Part shown: positions 24,841 through 32,475 of the stretch, one piece after another
Numbering within the stretch: position 1 is the stretch's first letter
How the letters are laid out: every line of letters begins with the position of its first letter
Source of the DNA: Patulibacter brassicae
Lineage (GTDB): Bacteria > Actinomycetota > Thermoleophilia > Solirubrobacterales > Solirubrobacteraceae
Direction of reading: 5' to 3'
Length of the DNA: 64,000 nt
NCBI RefSeq assembly: GCF_033949425.1
Contig: NZ_JAXAVX010000003.1
Location: 124,001-188,000, forward strand
Translations under genes and position numbers: made by a program
Notes under the pieces: generated by a model
Told to the model about the DNA's origin: nothing
What the model saw: only the letters and a program-made list of their open reading frames with translations
The model's database searches: none

Positions 24841-25422
24841 CTACGGATGCAGCGTCTCCCCGGCCGCGCACATGTCGGCGAACGTCGCGATCCGGCGCGC
24901 GCGGGTCTCCGCGCGCTTCGCCTCGGCGATCCGGTAGAGGATCGCGTAGCGGTTGCGCCCGTCGAGGGCGTCGAAGAACGCCGCCGCGCCGGGACGCTCG
25001 GCGAGCGCCGCGCGCAGGTCGTCGGGGACGGTCGCCGTGGACGGCGCGTCGTAGGCGGCGTCCCAGCGACCGTCGGCCTTCGCGGCATCGACCTCCCGCT
25101 GTCCGGCCGGCCGCATGCGGCCCGCGGCGATGAGGCGCTCGACGTGCTCGCGGTTGACCTTCGACCAGCGGCTCCGCGGACGACGCGGCGTGAACCGCTG
25201 CCGGTACCAGCGCTCGTCCTCCGTGCGCTTCAGGCCGTCGATCCACCCGTGGCAGAGCGCGACGTCGAGCGCCTGGGCCCGGGTGATCGACGGCTCGTCG
25301 TGGCCCTTCTTCGCGATCCGGACCCAGACGCCGTCGGCGGTCGCGCCGTGCTCCTCGAGCCACGCCTCCCACGCCTGCGGGTCGGTCGGCGTGCGCACGG
25401 GGTCGTCGTCCGGGGAGGCCAC
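24841..25422 (-). CDS. YdeI/OmpD-associated family protein
   Basis: 193 residues. The N-terminal half carries the family block AWLEEHGATADGVWVRIAKKG and ALDVALCHGWIDGLKRTEDERWYRQRFTPRRPRSRWSKVNREHVERLI. The C-terminal half has the helical FFDALDGRNRYAILYRIAEAKRAETRARRIA that closes the fold. Members are small cytoplasmic proteins linked in Bacillus and enterobacteria to resistance to cationic peptides, but no enzyme activity is established. The GTG start at 25,422 is preceded by TACGCT with 7 nt between, so the mRNA is probably leaderless. It is monocistronic. Family assignment is good. Confidence 0.85.
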   Translation of the reverse strand: MASPDDDPVRTPTDPQAWEAWLEEHGATADGVWVRIAKKGHDEPSITRAQALDVALCHGWIDGLKRTEDERWYRQRFTPRRPRSRWSKVNREHVERLIAAGRMRPAGQREVDAAKADGRWDAAYDAPSTATVPDDLRAALAERPGAAAFFDALDGRNRYAILYRIAEAKRAETRARRIATFADMCAAGETLHP

Positions 25423-25488
25423 GAGCGTGAGCGTACGGCCCGGCGCGGACCCCGGCCGGCGACGCCGGGGCCCGTGACGCGCGACCGC

Positions 25489-26481
25489 TCAGCGGTTGAC
25501 CGAGGACATGTCCGGATACCGGTCGCCGGCCGCGTCCGCGACGGTCGCGAGGTCCGCCAGATCGGCGTCGGTGAGCGTCAGCCCGAGCGCTCCGAGGTTC
25601 TGCTCGAGGTACGTCCGGCGCTTCGTGCCGGGGATCGGGGCGAGGTCCTCGCCCTGCGCCAGCAGCCACGCGAGGGCGACCTGGGCGGGGGTGGCCCCGT
25701 GCGCCCGGGCGACGCGGTCGACCGCCTCGACGATCGCGATGTTGCGCCGCAGGTTCTCGCCCTGGAAGCGCGGGTTGTGGCGGCGGAAGTCGTCCTCGTC
25801 GAGCGCGTCGAGCGAGCGGATCGCTCCCGTGAGGAACCCGCGGCCCAGCGGGCTGTAGGGGACGAGGCCGATGCCGAGCTCGCGCAGCGTCGGCAGGATC
25901 TCCGCCTCGATGTCCCGGGTCCAGAGCGAGTACTCGGTCTGCAGCGCGCTGATCGGGTGCACGCCGTGCGCGCGGCGGATCGTCTCGGCCGAGGCCTCCG
26001 ACAGGCCGAGGAAGCGGACCTTGCCGGCGGCGACCTGCTCGGCCATCGCGCCGACGGTCTCCTCGATCGGCACCTGCGGGTCGACGCGGTGCTGGTAGTA
26101 GAGGTCGACGTGGTCGACGCCGAGGCGCCGCAGGGACGCGTCGATCGCCTCGCGGACGTACTCCGGCGAGCCGCCGATCCCGCGGACCTGCGGGTCCTCG
26201 CGGTCGCGGACGATCCCGAACTTCGTCGCGAGGACGACCTGGTCGCGGCGATCGGCGATCGCCTTCCCGACGAGCTCCTCGTTGTCGCCGAAGCCGTACA
26301 TGTCGGCGGTGTCGAGGAACGTCGCGCCGAGCTCGATCGACCGGTGGATCGTGGCGATCGACTCGGCGTCGTCGCGCTGGCCGTAGAAGTCCGACATGCC
26401 CATGCAGCCGAGGCCGAGGCACGAGACCTCGAGGCCCTGGCGACCGAGGGCGACGGTGGGGGTGGTGGCGTTCGTGCTCAT
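25489..26481 (-). CDS. Aldo/keto reductase
   Basis: 330 residues, (beta/alpha)8 barrel. NAD(P)H-dependent reduction of aldehydes or ketones to alcohols. Catalytic tetrad residues are visible: Asp and Tyr in DTADMYGFGDNEELVGKAI (DxxxxYG), Lys in VVLATKFG, and His in DLYYQHRVDPQVPIEETV. The NADPH-site segment YSPLGRGFLTG and the C-terminal PIPGTKRRTYLEQNLGAL are also kept. ATG 26,481 has AGGAG at a good distance. The gene follows a MerR regulator in the same direction with a 163-bp gap, a common pairing in which MerR controls a detoxifying reductase. The substrate is unknown. Confidence 0.92.
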   Translation of the reverse strand: MSTNATTPTVALGRQGLEVSCLGLGCMGMSDFYGQRDDAESIATIHRSIELGATFLDTADMYGFGDNEELVGKAIADRRDQVVLATKFGIVRDREDPQVRGIGGSPEYVREAIDASLRRLGVDHVDLYYQHRVDPQVPIEETVGAMAEQVAAGKVRFLGLSEASAETIRRAHGVHPISALQTEYSLWTRDIEAEILPTLRELGIGLVPYSPLGRGFLTGAIRSLDALDEDDFRRHNPRFQGENLRRNIAIVEAVDRVARAHGATPAQVALAWLLAQGEDLAPIPGTKRRTYLEQNLGALGLTLTDADLADLATVADAAGDRYPDMSSVNR

Positions 26482-26644
26482 GCGGTGCTCCTGGTGGTGG
26501 GGCGTGACGGCGCGGTCGCGACGGCCCGGGACGGCCGTGGCGACCGCGCCGCCGACGCGCGCGCCGACGGGTCGGCACGCGGTGCGGGGACGGGAAGGCG
26601 GGTGGGCAGGACGGGGCGGTGAGCGCCCGCCGCGTGGATCCGGG

Positions 26645-27073
26645 TCAGGCGGCGCCGGCCTCGGGAACCGGCTGATCCTCGAGCACGCAGTCCCGGTAGA
26701 CGCTGATCTTGTGATCGATCGCGGCGAGGTTCTCCTGGACCTCCTCCAGCTGGCGCAGGACCGCGGCGCGGTGCTCCTGCAGCAGCGCGAGCCGGTCGGC
26801 CTCCGTGCCGGCGCCCGCGCGCACGAGCTGGGCGTAGCGCTTGATCTGCCGGATCGGCATGCCCGTGCGGCGGAGCTTCGTCAGCAGCGTGATCCAGCGC
26901 AGGTCGCCGTCGTCGTAGCGGCGGTGACTGGACGCGGCGCGGTCGACGGGTCGCAGCAGGAGCCCGGCGCGTTCGTAGTAGCGCAGCGTGTCCGGGGTCA
27001 GGCCGGTCGCGCTCGCGGCCTCGGAGATCGTGCGGCTCGTCGTCTCGGTGGGGGAGCTGAGGACGGCGGCCAT
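26645..27073 (-). CDS. MerR family transcriptional regulator
   Basis: 142 residues. The N-terminal winged-helix signature is TISEAASATGLTPDTLRYYERAGLLLRPVDRAASSHRRYDDGDLRWITLLTKLRRTGMPIRQIKRY, almost a textbook MerR DNA-binding domain. It is followed by a long dimerising helix (EADRLALLQEHRAAVLRQLEEVQENLAAID). No metal-binding Cys set is present except one Cys in VYRDCV, so it more likely senses an organic ligand or redox state. Immediately upstream is a promoter with a 19-bp spacer containing a 16-bp palindrome, the hallmark MerR target, so it probably controls itself and the downstream aldo/keto reductase. The -10 ends 6 nt before the ATG, implying a leaderless mRNA. Confidence 0.93.
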   Translation of the reverse strand: MAAVLSSPTETTSRTISEAASATGLTPDTLRYYERAGLLLRPVDRAASSHRRYDDGDLRWITLLTKLRRTGMPIRQIKRYAQLVRAGAGTEADRLALLQEHRAAVLRQLEEVQENLAAIDHKISVYRDCVLEDQPVPEAGAA

Positions 27074-27079
27074 GGGACA

Positions 27080-27110
27080 ACGGTAGAAGCTGGAGCGCGC
27101 TCCAGGTCAA
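27080..27110 (-). promoter_or_regulatory. MerR-type promoter/operator with 19-bp spacer
   Basis: Read on the minus strand: -35 TTGACC (27110-27105), 19-bp spacer, -10 TACCGT (27085-27080). The 16-bp palindrome CTGGAGCGCGCTCCAG (27090-27105) fills the spacer. Stretched 19-bp spacers spanned by a dyad are the defining feature of MerR-activated promoters. The start codon (27073) lies 6 nt past the -10. Confidence 0.75.
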
Positions 27111-27208
27111 GGCCCGGCGCCTGCACGCCCGAGATTGGCGCGCGGACGCTCGCCCGGCCCCTGGGTCGGGCCGGGCGCCGCCGATCGGCGGTCTGCCACG
27201 ATCGGACG

Positions 27209-27460
27209 ATGAGCGAAGAGCACGAGCACGAGGCCGCCGCCGTCGCGCTGACCGGCTGGATCGCCGACCTGGGGGCCGACGGCGAGGACGCCGTGGTCCT
27301 CGCCGACGGCTCGCACGTCGCCACGGCCCCCGGGCACGTCAGCGTCGAGGCCGGCTGGGTGCGCATCGCCCCGAGCGACCCGCGCCGGCCGACCCTCGTG
27401 CTGCCGGCTACCGACGTGCTCGCCGTCGTCCTCGCGTCGGGCGTCGGCAGCTCCACCTGA
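27209..27460 (+). CDS. Small acidic hypothetical protein (83 residues)
   Basis: ATG 27,209 opens MSEEHEHEAAAVALTGWIADLG, followed by a beta-rich body (AVVLADGSHVATAPGHVSVEAGWVRIAPSDP, then PTLVLPATDVLAVVLAS). It looks like a small single-domain protein of about five strands. A CACGAT hexamer lies 6 nt upstream, only a fair match to the TANNNT pattern seen elsewhere in the window. It is transcribed away from the MerR gene. I do not recognise a family; the body ending in PATDVLAVV resembles DNA-binding loop-type beta barrels only loosely. Confidence 0.5.
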   Translation: MSEEHEHEAAAVALTGWIADLGADGEDAVVLADGSHVATAPGHVSVEAGWVRIAPSDPRRPTLVLPATDVLAVVLASGVGSST

Positions 27461-27579
27461 GCCTTGGAACCCGGCTGAGGCGGCGACGCGCCGGATCGTC
27501 GATCGGGCGTCGCGATGGCGGGGCCGCGAGCCGGACCGGCGGTCGCACCGCGGGGCGGCGTGCCGCCCGGCGCGCGCGG

Positions 27580-27927
27580 TCAGGACGCGCGGTGCCGGTC
27601 GACGACCGCCCACGCCAGGAGCGCGACGACCGCGCTGACGACGAGCACCGCCGGCCACGACGAGATCGCCTTGCCGAGGGGGTGCGACAGCGCGAACGCG
27701 ACGAGGTAGGCGAGGACGAGGCCGCTCGCGATCGGCAGGCCGCGCGCACGGCGCCAGACGAGCCCGCACCAGAGCGCGGCGAGGAACAGCACGACGCCGC
27801 CGAGCGGACGCACCCCGGTGAGGTCCGCCACGCCGAAGCCGACGAGCAGCGAGCCGCCGGCGACCACCCAGGTCGGGACGTCGAGGTCCAGCAGGCCGGT
27901 CGCGCGCGGGGAGGTCGGCGTCGCCAT
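27580..27927 (-). CDS. Four-helix integral membrane protein
   Basis: 115 residues from ATG 27,927. Four hydrophobic helices are visible (VPTWVVAGGSLLVGFGVADL; GGVVLFLAALWCGLVW; SGLVLAYLVAFALSHPLG; WPAVLVVSAVVALLAWAVV) with a short basic end (DRHRAS). The region RRARGLP between helices 2 and 3 is basic and probably cytoplasmic. No motif reveals a function. It stands alone between the small acidic gene and the phosphatase gene. A weak candidate for a stress-type small membrane protein. Confidence 0.65.
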   Translation of the reverse strand: MATPTSPRATGLLDLDVPTWVVAGGSLLVGFGVADLTGVRPLGGVVLFLAALWCGLVWRRARGLPIASGLVLAYLVAFALSHPLGKAISSWPAVLVVSAVVALLAWAVVDRHRAS

Positions 27928-28136
27928 CGTCACGCAGGGTACGCCCGCTCGGCCCGCCCGGCCCCGCCGCCTCCCGGACCGGCTGCGGACGCACTCCGCA
28001 CCCCACCGCCGCCCGGCGCATCGGCCGGAGGGGCGCGCCGGCGCGCCCGGCACGTCCACCGGAGGGGGCGCGCGGCGGAACGTTCCGCCACGCCTCCCGC
28101 CCGGGGGCCGTGTCCCGGAACCGGTCCTCGCCGCGC

Positions 28137-28868
28137 TCAGCGGGTCGTGCGGTGCGGACGTCCGGGACCCTCGAGGTGCGAGTGGTCGTTGAAGCCGACG
28201 AGCGTCAGCCCCCGGCGGCCGCTGACGACGGTCGTCAGGGCGCTGTTGGCCATGACCCGGTTGAGCTGCAGCCAGCCGCGGCGGTCCATGCCCAGGAGGG
28301 CGCCGCAGACGACGCTGATCGTCCCGGCCGAGGACACGACGACCGGCACGCCGTCGGCCGGCGGCTCGGCGACGACGGCCTCGAGCGCCGCGCGCGCGTC
28401 CGCGGCGAAGACGGAGTACGAGCCCTGGACGGCGTCCTCCGCCCCGTCGATCCAGTGCTCGAGGGCGGCCTCGAGCAGGTCCTGGAAGACGGCGCTCGGC
28501 TCGCGGCCGCGGACGACGCCGATCGCCGAGGCGATCTGCCGCCGGTGGCGGTCCGGCAGCCGCGCGACGAGGCCCTCGTGGTCGAACTCGTTCCAGCGCG
28601 GGTCGACCGACCGCGGCACGTCGCGCTCGACCCGCGCGCCGCGCGCGACGGCTGGCCCGGGGGCCACCGCGTAGCCGGCGAGCAGCTCGTCGGCGGTCTC
28701 GCGCTGGCGACGCAGATCGCCGTGCACGACGCGCCCGATCCGCCAGCCACGCCGGTGCAGGTCGCCGCCGAGCGCGCGGGCCTGCCGGCGGCCGTGGTCG
28801 GAGAGGCGGTCGTAGTCGCCGACCCCGAAGGACGCCTGACCGTGGCGGACGAGGAGGATCGCAGGCAC
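28137..28868 (-). CDS. Histidine phosphatase family protein
   Basis: 243 residues. The N-terminal LVRHGQASFGVGDYDRLSDHGRRQARALG holds the RHG motif whose His forms the phosphohistidine intermediate. Later Arg residues (GDLRRQRETADEL), Glu in the middle (RWNEFDHEG), and the second catalytic His region (VSSAGTISVVCGALL) are partly kept. In most members a His follows VVSHGG; here the residue after Ser is Ala (SSAG), so the second catalytic His seems replaced and the enzyme may be slow or altered. It is the last gene of an operon with an APH-like kinase, an SDR and an acyl-CoA dehydrogenase, so it may remove a phosphate put on by that kinase. GTG start. Confidence 0.82.
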   Translation of the reverse strand: MPAILLVRHGQASFGVGDYDRLSDHGRRQARALGGDLHRRGWRIGRVVHGDLRRQRETADELLAGYAVAPGPAVARGARVERDVPRSVDPRWNEFDHEGLVARLPDRHRRQIASAIGVVRGREPSAVFQDLLEAALEHWIDGAEDAVQGSYSVFAADARAALEAVVAEPPADGVPVVVSSAGTISVVCGALLGMDRRGWLQLNRVMANSALTTVVSGRRGLTLVGFNDHSHLEGPGRPHRTTR

Positions 28869-28915
28869 CGGTCAGCCCTCCGCACGCGCGCCGGGCGCCG
28901 CGGGCCGGCGACGGC

Positions 28916-29995
28916 TCATCCCGCCTGCCGGATGATCCGCCGGCAGCGCAGGTCGAGGTAGCGCACCGCGATCCAGAACCGCTTGAACTGCGGGTTCGTC
29001 GTCTTGCCGGCCACGTAGCGCGCGTAGATCTGCTGGACGATCACCGCGAGCCGGAAGAGTCCGAAGACCTCGTAGAACGTCCACTCGGGGACCGCGATCC
29101 CGGCCCGCTCGCAGTAGCGCGCGACCACCTCGTCCCGCGTCGGCATGCCGGGCAGGTCGGTCGGCTGTCGGCGCAGGAGCTGCATCCCCCGGCCGTCACC
29201 CGCCTGCACCCAGTACGCCAGCGCCGAGCCGAGGTCCATGAGCGGGTCGCCGAGGGTCGCCATCTCCCAGTCGAGCACCCCGAGCACGCGGCCCGGGTCG
29301 TCCGGGGCGAGGACGAGGTTGTCCAGCCGGAAGTCGTTGTGGATGACGCAGGTGGCCACGTCGTCGGGCCGGTGCTCGGCGAGCCACTGCGTGACGGCGC
29401 GGAACGACGGCGACCGGGGCGTCCGTGCGGCCTCGTAGCGCGCCGTCCAGCCGTCGACCTGTCGCTGCACGTAGCCCGCGCCGCGCCCGAGGTCGCGCAG
29501 GCCGGCGGCGTCGACGTCGACGGCGTGCAGCGCGGCGAGCGTGTCGATCGCCGCCTCCGCCATCCGGCGCGCGTCGGCCGGCGACAGCGTCATGCCCTCC
29601 GGCAACCGGCCGCGGACGATCGTCCCCGCCAAGCGCTCCATGACGTAGAACGGCCGGCCGCCACAGGCCGCGCGGGCCGCCTCGTCCTCGCCGGTCGCCT
29701 CGACGGCCGGCACGAGCTGGAAGGTCGGACGCAGGCGGGACTGGATCCGGGCCTCGCGCAGCACGTCGTGGGCGGCGCCCCGGTGCTCGCCGGCGGGGGG
29801 CCGGCGCAGGATGAGGTCCCGCTCCGGGTAGCGCAGCAGGTAGGTGAGGTTCGACGCCCCGCCCGCGAACTGGCGGACCTCCGGCGGCGTCGCGCCGAGC
29901 CCGTGGACGTGCGCCGCGAGCCAGTCGTGGAGGGCAGCGACGTCGAAGGCGTCCTCCGCGCGGACCTCGCGCGGCTCGTCGATCGCGGCGCTCAC
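28916..29995 (-). CDS. APH-type phosphotransferase, acyl-CoA dehydrogenase-associated
   Basis: 359 residues. This is the aminoglycoside-phosphotransferase fold but of the subgroup found as the N-terminal domain of human ACAD10/11 and as stand-alone bacterial kinases: ASNLTYLLRYPERDLILRRPP (nucleotide-binding loop and Lys-equivalent region), FYVMERLAGTIVRG, the catalytic loop CVIHNDFRLDNLVL (HxD-x4-N), then VLDWEMATLGDPLMDLGSALAYW (metal-binding D). The C-terminal PEWTFYEVFGLFRLAVIVQQIYARY is characteristic of the ACAD-linked group. In levulinate-degrading Pseudomonas a related kinase (LvaA) phosphorylates 4-hydroxyacyl-CoA. Its GTG start has GGGGAG nearby and lies 37 bp after the SDR gene. 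Confidence 0.88.
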   Translation of the reverse strand: MSAAIDEPREVRAEDAFDVAALHDWLAAHVHGLGATPPEVRQFAGGASNLTYLLRYPERDLILRRPPAGEHRGAAHDVLREARIQSRLRPTFQLVPAVEATGEDEAARAACGGRPFYVMERLAGTIVRGRLPEGMTLSPADARRMAEAAIDTLAALHAVDVDAAGLRDLGRGAGYVQRQVDGWTARYEAARTPRSPSFRAVTQWLAEHRPDDVATCVIHNDFRLDNLVLAPDDPGRVLGVLDWEMATLGDPLMDLGSALAYWVQAGDGRGMQLLRRQPTDLPGMPTRDEVVARYCERAGIAVPEWTFYEVFGLFRLAVIVQQIYARYVAGKTTNPQFKRFWIAVRYLDLRCRRIIRQAG

Positions 29996-30032
29996 GCGCG
30001 CTCCCCGTCGGGGCGCGCGCCCGGGCGAGCGC

Positions 30033-30974
30033 TCACGCGCCGTCCTCCCCCCGCGCGCCGGCAGGGACGGCGTCGCCGGCGGCGGCCTTGCGGTCGGCCT
30101 GCGCCAGCCGCGACAGCAGGGTCGCGGTGCGCTGGCGCGCGACGCGGCGGAACAGCGGCGGCAGCCAGTGCTTCACGAACGCCGACGTGCGGCCGTCGCG
30201 GTCGGTGAGCACGAGGAACCGCCGATCGTCGATGCCGCGCACGACCTGCGCGGCGATCGCCTCCGGCGCGACGGGCGAGCCGTCGACGAGCTTGCCCATG
30301 AGCGCGCGCATGCCGGGATCGCCCGTGCGGAAGCTCGCGGTCAGCCCCGTCCGGAAGAAGCTCGGGCAGACGACCGTCACCGCGATGCCGTCGGGCTCGA
30401 GCTCGAGCCGCAGGGTCTCCGACAGCGAGATGACGCCCGCCTTGACGACGTTGTAGGACGCGTTGGCGGGCGGGTTGACGATGCCGGCCAGCGAGGCGAT
30501 GTTCACGAGCTGCCCGTGGCCCTGCGCCTGCATGAGCGGCGTGAACGTCCGGCATCCGCGCACGACGCCGAGCAGGTTGATGTCCACGACCCACTGCCAG
30601 TCCTCGATCGGCTGGTGGGTGATCCGCCCGCCGGTCGCGACGCCCGCGTTGTTCACGAGCACGTCGAGCCCGTCCCAGTGCTCGACGCACCAGGCCCGCG
30701 CGGCCTCCCAGTCGGCGTCGACGGTGACGTCGAGCGCGAGGCCGTGGATCGGCCCCTCGGGCGCCGACGCCCCGACGACGGCGCCCCCGGTCAGCGCGAC
30801 GCCGAGGCCGCCGTCCGGGCCGGTGGCGCCCGCCGCGACGGTCTTCACGGCGAGCTCGAGCGCCCCGGGGTCGCGATCGGTGACGAGGACGCGGTCGCCC
30901 GCGGCGGCGAGGCGCTGCGCGATCGCCAGACCGAGGCCGGACGCGCCGCCCGTGACGAGGACCCGGCGGCTCAT
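30033..30974 (-). CDS. Short-chain dehydrogenase/reductase
   Basis: 313 residues, somewhat longer than a classical SDR because of an insertion and a C-terminal extension. The Rossmann glycine motif VTGGASGLGLAIA, the NNAGVATGG motif, the catalytic Ser (IASLAG) and the YNVVK pair (Tyr-x3-Lys) are all present, so it is a competent NAD(P)-dependent oxidoreductase. An Ala/Gly-rich insertion (around TGPDGGLGVALTGGAVVGASAPEG) follows the first helix. The C-terminal VVRGIDDRRFLVLTDRDGRTSAFVKHWLPPLFRR resembles the tail of SDR members linked to lipid or hydroxy-acid oxidation. The ATG overlaps the acyl-CoA dehydrogenase stop (ATGA). It may oxidise a hydroxyacyl-CoA within the operon. Confidence 0.9.
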   Translation of the reverse strand: MSRRVLVTGGASGLGLAIAQRLAAAGDRVLVTDRDPGALELAVKTVAAGATGPDGGLGVALTGGAVVGASAPEGPIHGLALDVTVDADWEAARAWCVEHWDGLDVLVNNAGVATGGRITHQPIEDWQWVVDINLLGVVRGCRTFTPLMQAQGHGQLVNIASLAGIVNPPANASYNVVKAGVISLSETLRLELEPDGIAVTVVCPSFFRTGLTASFRTGDPGMRALMGKLVDGSPVAPEAIAAQVVRGIDDRRFLVLTDRDGRTSAFVKHWLPPLFRRVARQRTATLLSRLAQADRKAAAGDAVPAGARGEDGA

Positions 30975-32221
30975 GCGGCGGCCTGCGCCTTGTAGGCGGC
31001 GAGCTCGAGGCGCGCGATCACGCCGCGGTGGACCTCGTCGGGCCCGTCGGCGAGCCGCAGCGCCCGCGCCATCGTCCAGGCCCCGGCGAGCGGCGTCTCG
31101 TCCGAGAGCCCCGCGCCACCGTGCAGCTGGATCGCCATGTCGATGACCTCCTGCGCCATGTTCGGCACCACCACCTTGATCTGGGAGACCGCGCCGAGCG
31201 CCCCGGCGAGGCCCTCGGTGTCCAGCAGCCAGGCGGCGTGCAGCACGAGCAGCCGGGCCTGGTCGATCTTCATCCGCGCGTCGGCGATCCGCTCGCGGTT
31301 GCCGCCGAGGTTCGCCAGCGGCTTGCCGAACGCCACGCGCGTCGTCGCGCGGCGGCAGGCGAGCTCGAGCGCGAGCTCGGCGAGGCCGATGAGGCGCATG
31401 CAGTGGTGCACGCGGCCCGGACCGAGGCGCGCCTGCGCGATCCCGAACGCGCCGCCCGGCGTCCCGATGACGTGGTCGACGGGCACCCGCACGCCGTCGA
31501 AGCGGACGCGTCCGTGGCCGCCGGGCGCGTCGAGGAAGCCCATCGTCGGCAGCAGCCGCTCGACGGTCACGCCGGGCGCGTCGCGGGGCACGAGCACCAT
31601 CGAGTGCTGACCGTAGCGGTGCGCGTCGGGGTCGGTGAGCCCCATGAAGATGAGGACCTCGCAGTCGGGGTGCCCCACGCCGGTGCTCCACCACTTCTCG
31701 CCGTCGAGGACGACCTCGTCGCCCTCGATCCGCGCCGTCGCCTGCATGTTCGTCGCGTCGGAGGACGCGACGTCCGGCTCGGTCATGCAGAAGGCCGAGC
31801 GGATCTCGCCGCGCAGGAGCGGCGCGAGCCAGCGCTCCTGCTGCTCCGGCGTGCCGAACTGCAGGAGGACCTCCATGTTGCCGGTGTCCGGCGCGTTGCA
31901 GTTGCAGACCTCCGACGCGATCGCCGACCGGCCGAGCCGCTCGGCGAGGATCGCGTACTCGGCGTTCGCCAGGCCGGGCCCCGCGAGCGTCTCCGGCACG
32001 CCGGGCACGTCGGCGGGCTCGGGCAGGAAGAGGTTCCAGAGCCCGGCGTCGCGCGCCGCCGACTGGAGCTCGCGCATCGCCGGCGGGACGGCGAACGCGC
32101 CCGGTGCCTGGGCGTCGAGCTCGCGGAGGATGGCCGGCTCGACGGGATCGAGTCGCTCGGTGAGGAACGCGTCGAGCCGCTCCAGCAGCTCCTGGGCGCG
32201 CGCGGTGGGGCGGAAGTCCAT
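30971..32221 (-). CDS. Acyl-CoA dehydrogenase (ACAD11-like group)
   Basis: 416 residues. The acyl-CoA dehydrogenase fold is clear: MTEPDVASSDATNMQATARIEGDEVVLDGEKWWSTG (FAD pyrophosphate and substrate pocket), RVPVDHVIGTPGGAFGIAQARLGPGRVHHCMRLIGLAELALELAC, then RVAFGKPLANLGGNRERIADARMKID and IQLHGGAGLSDETPLAGAWTMARALRLADGPDEVHRGVIARLEL. The R-x-A-F-G-K-P-L and DGPDEVHRG motifs match the ACAD10/11-type subgroup, where the catalytic Glu of classical beta-oxidation enzymes may be replaced. It is the promoter-proximal gene of the four-gene operon, upstream of the SDR, the APH-type kinase and the phosphatase. I chose ATG 32,221 because the family N-terminus (FRPTARAQELLERLDAFL) begins there. Confidence 0.92.
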   Translation of the reverse strand: MDFRPTARAQELLERLDAFLTERLDPVEPAILRELDAQAPGAFAVPPAMRELQSAARDAGLWNLFLPEPADVPGVPETLAGPGLANAEYAILAERLGRSAIASEVCNCNAPDTGNMEVLLQFGTPEQQERWLAPLLRGEIRSAFCMTEPDVASSDATNMQATARIEGDEVVLDGEKWWSTGVGHPDCEVLIFMGLTDPDAHRYGQHSMVLVPRDAPGVTVERLLPTMGFLDAPGGHGRVRFDGVRVPVDHVIGTPGGAFGIAQARLGPGRVHHCMRLIGLAELALELACRRATTRVAFGKPLANLGGNRERIADARMKIDQARLLVLHAAWLLDTEGLAGALGAVSQIKVVVPNMAQEVIDMAIQLHGGAGLSDETPLAGAWTMARALRLADGPDEVHRGVIARLELAAYKAQAAA

Positions 32222-32294
32222 CGGTCCGGGTGCTCCTCGGGCAGGCGTTCCACGACCGGCGGCGGCGACGACGGCCGACACCCGACGGGCGGTA

Positions 32295-32310
32295 GGTACC
32301 GGACGGTACC
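32295..32310. promoter_or_regulatory. Inverted repeat GGTACC-N4-GGTACC upstream of the acyl-CoA dehydrogenase operon
   Basis: The plus-strand sequence GGTACCGGACGGTACC is a dyad of two hexamers, each itself a palindrome, about 75 bp before the ATG of the acyl-CoA dehydrogenase gene. A TACCGT hexamer lies within it on the minus strand (32308-32303) and could be the -10. A repressor site is plausible but no partner is identified; the TetR gene at 33 kb is one candidate. Confidence 0.4.
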
Positions 32311-32475
32311 ACTCGCTCGGTCCGCCATCGACCCGCGGGCGCGGGACACGGAGGGAACGCCGAGGGTCGGCCCGTCGCGTCCGGACGCGCGCGGCGGCCG
32401 TACGCCGTCGGGCCAACCCGACGTGCGCCGTTCGGGCCCGGGCGGCGGGCTCCCGGGCGACGAGGCGGTGATTCG

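Noticed and set aside
28107..28136. Transfer of the 28-32 kb operon from another organism
   Set aside because: Base composition and codon use are the same as in the neighbouring genes, and no mobile-element traces flank it.
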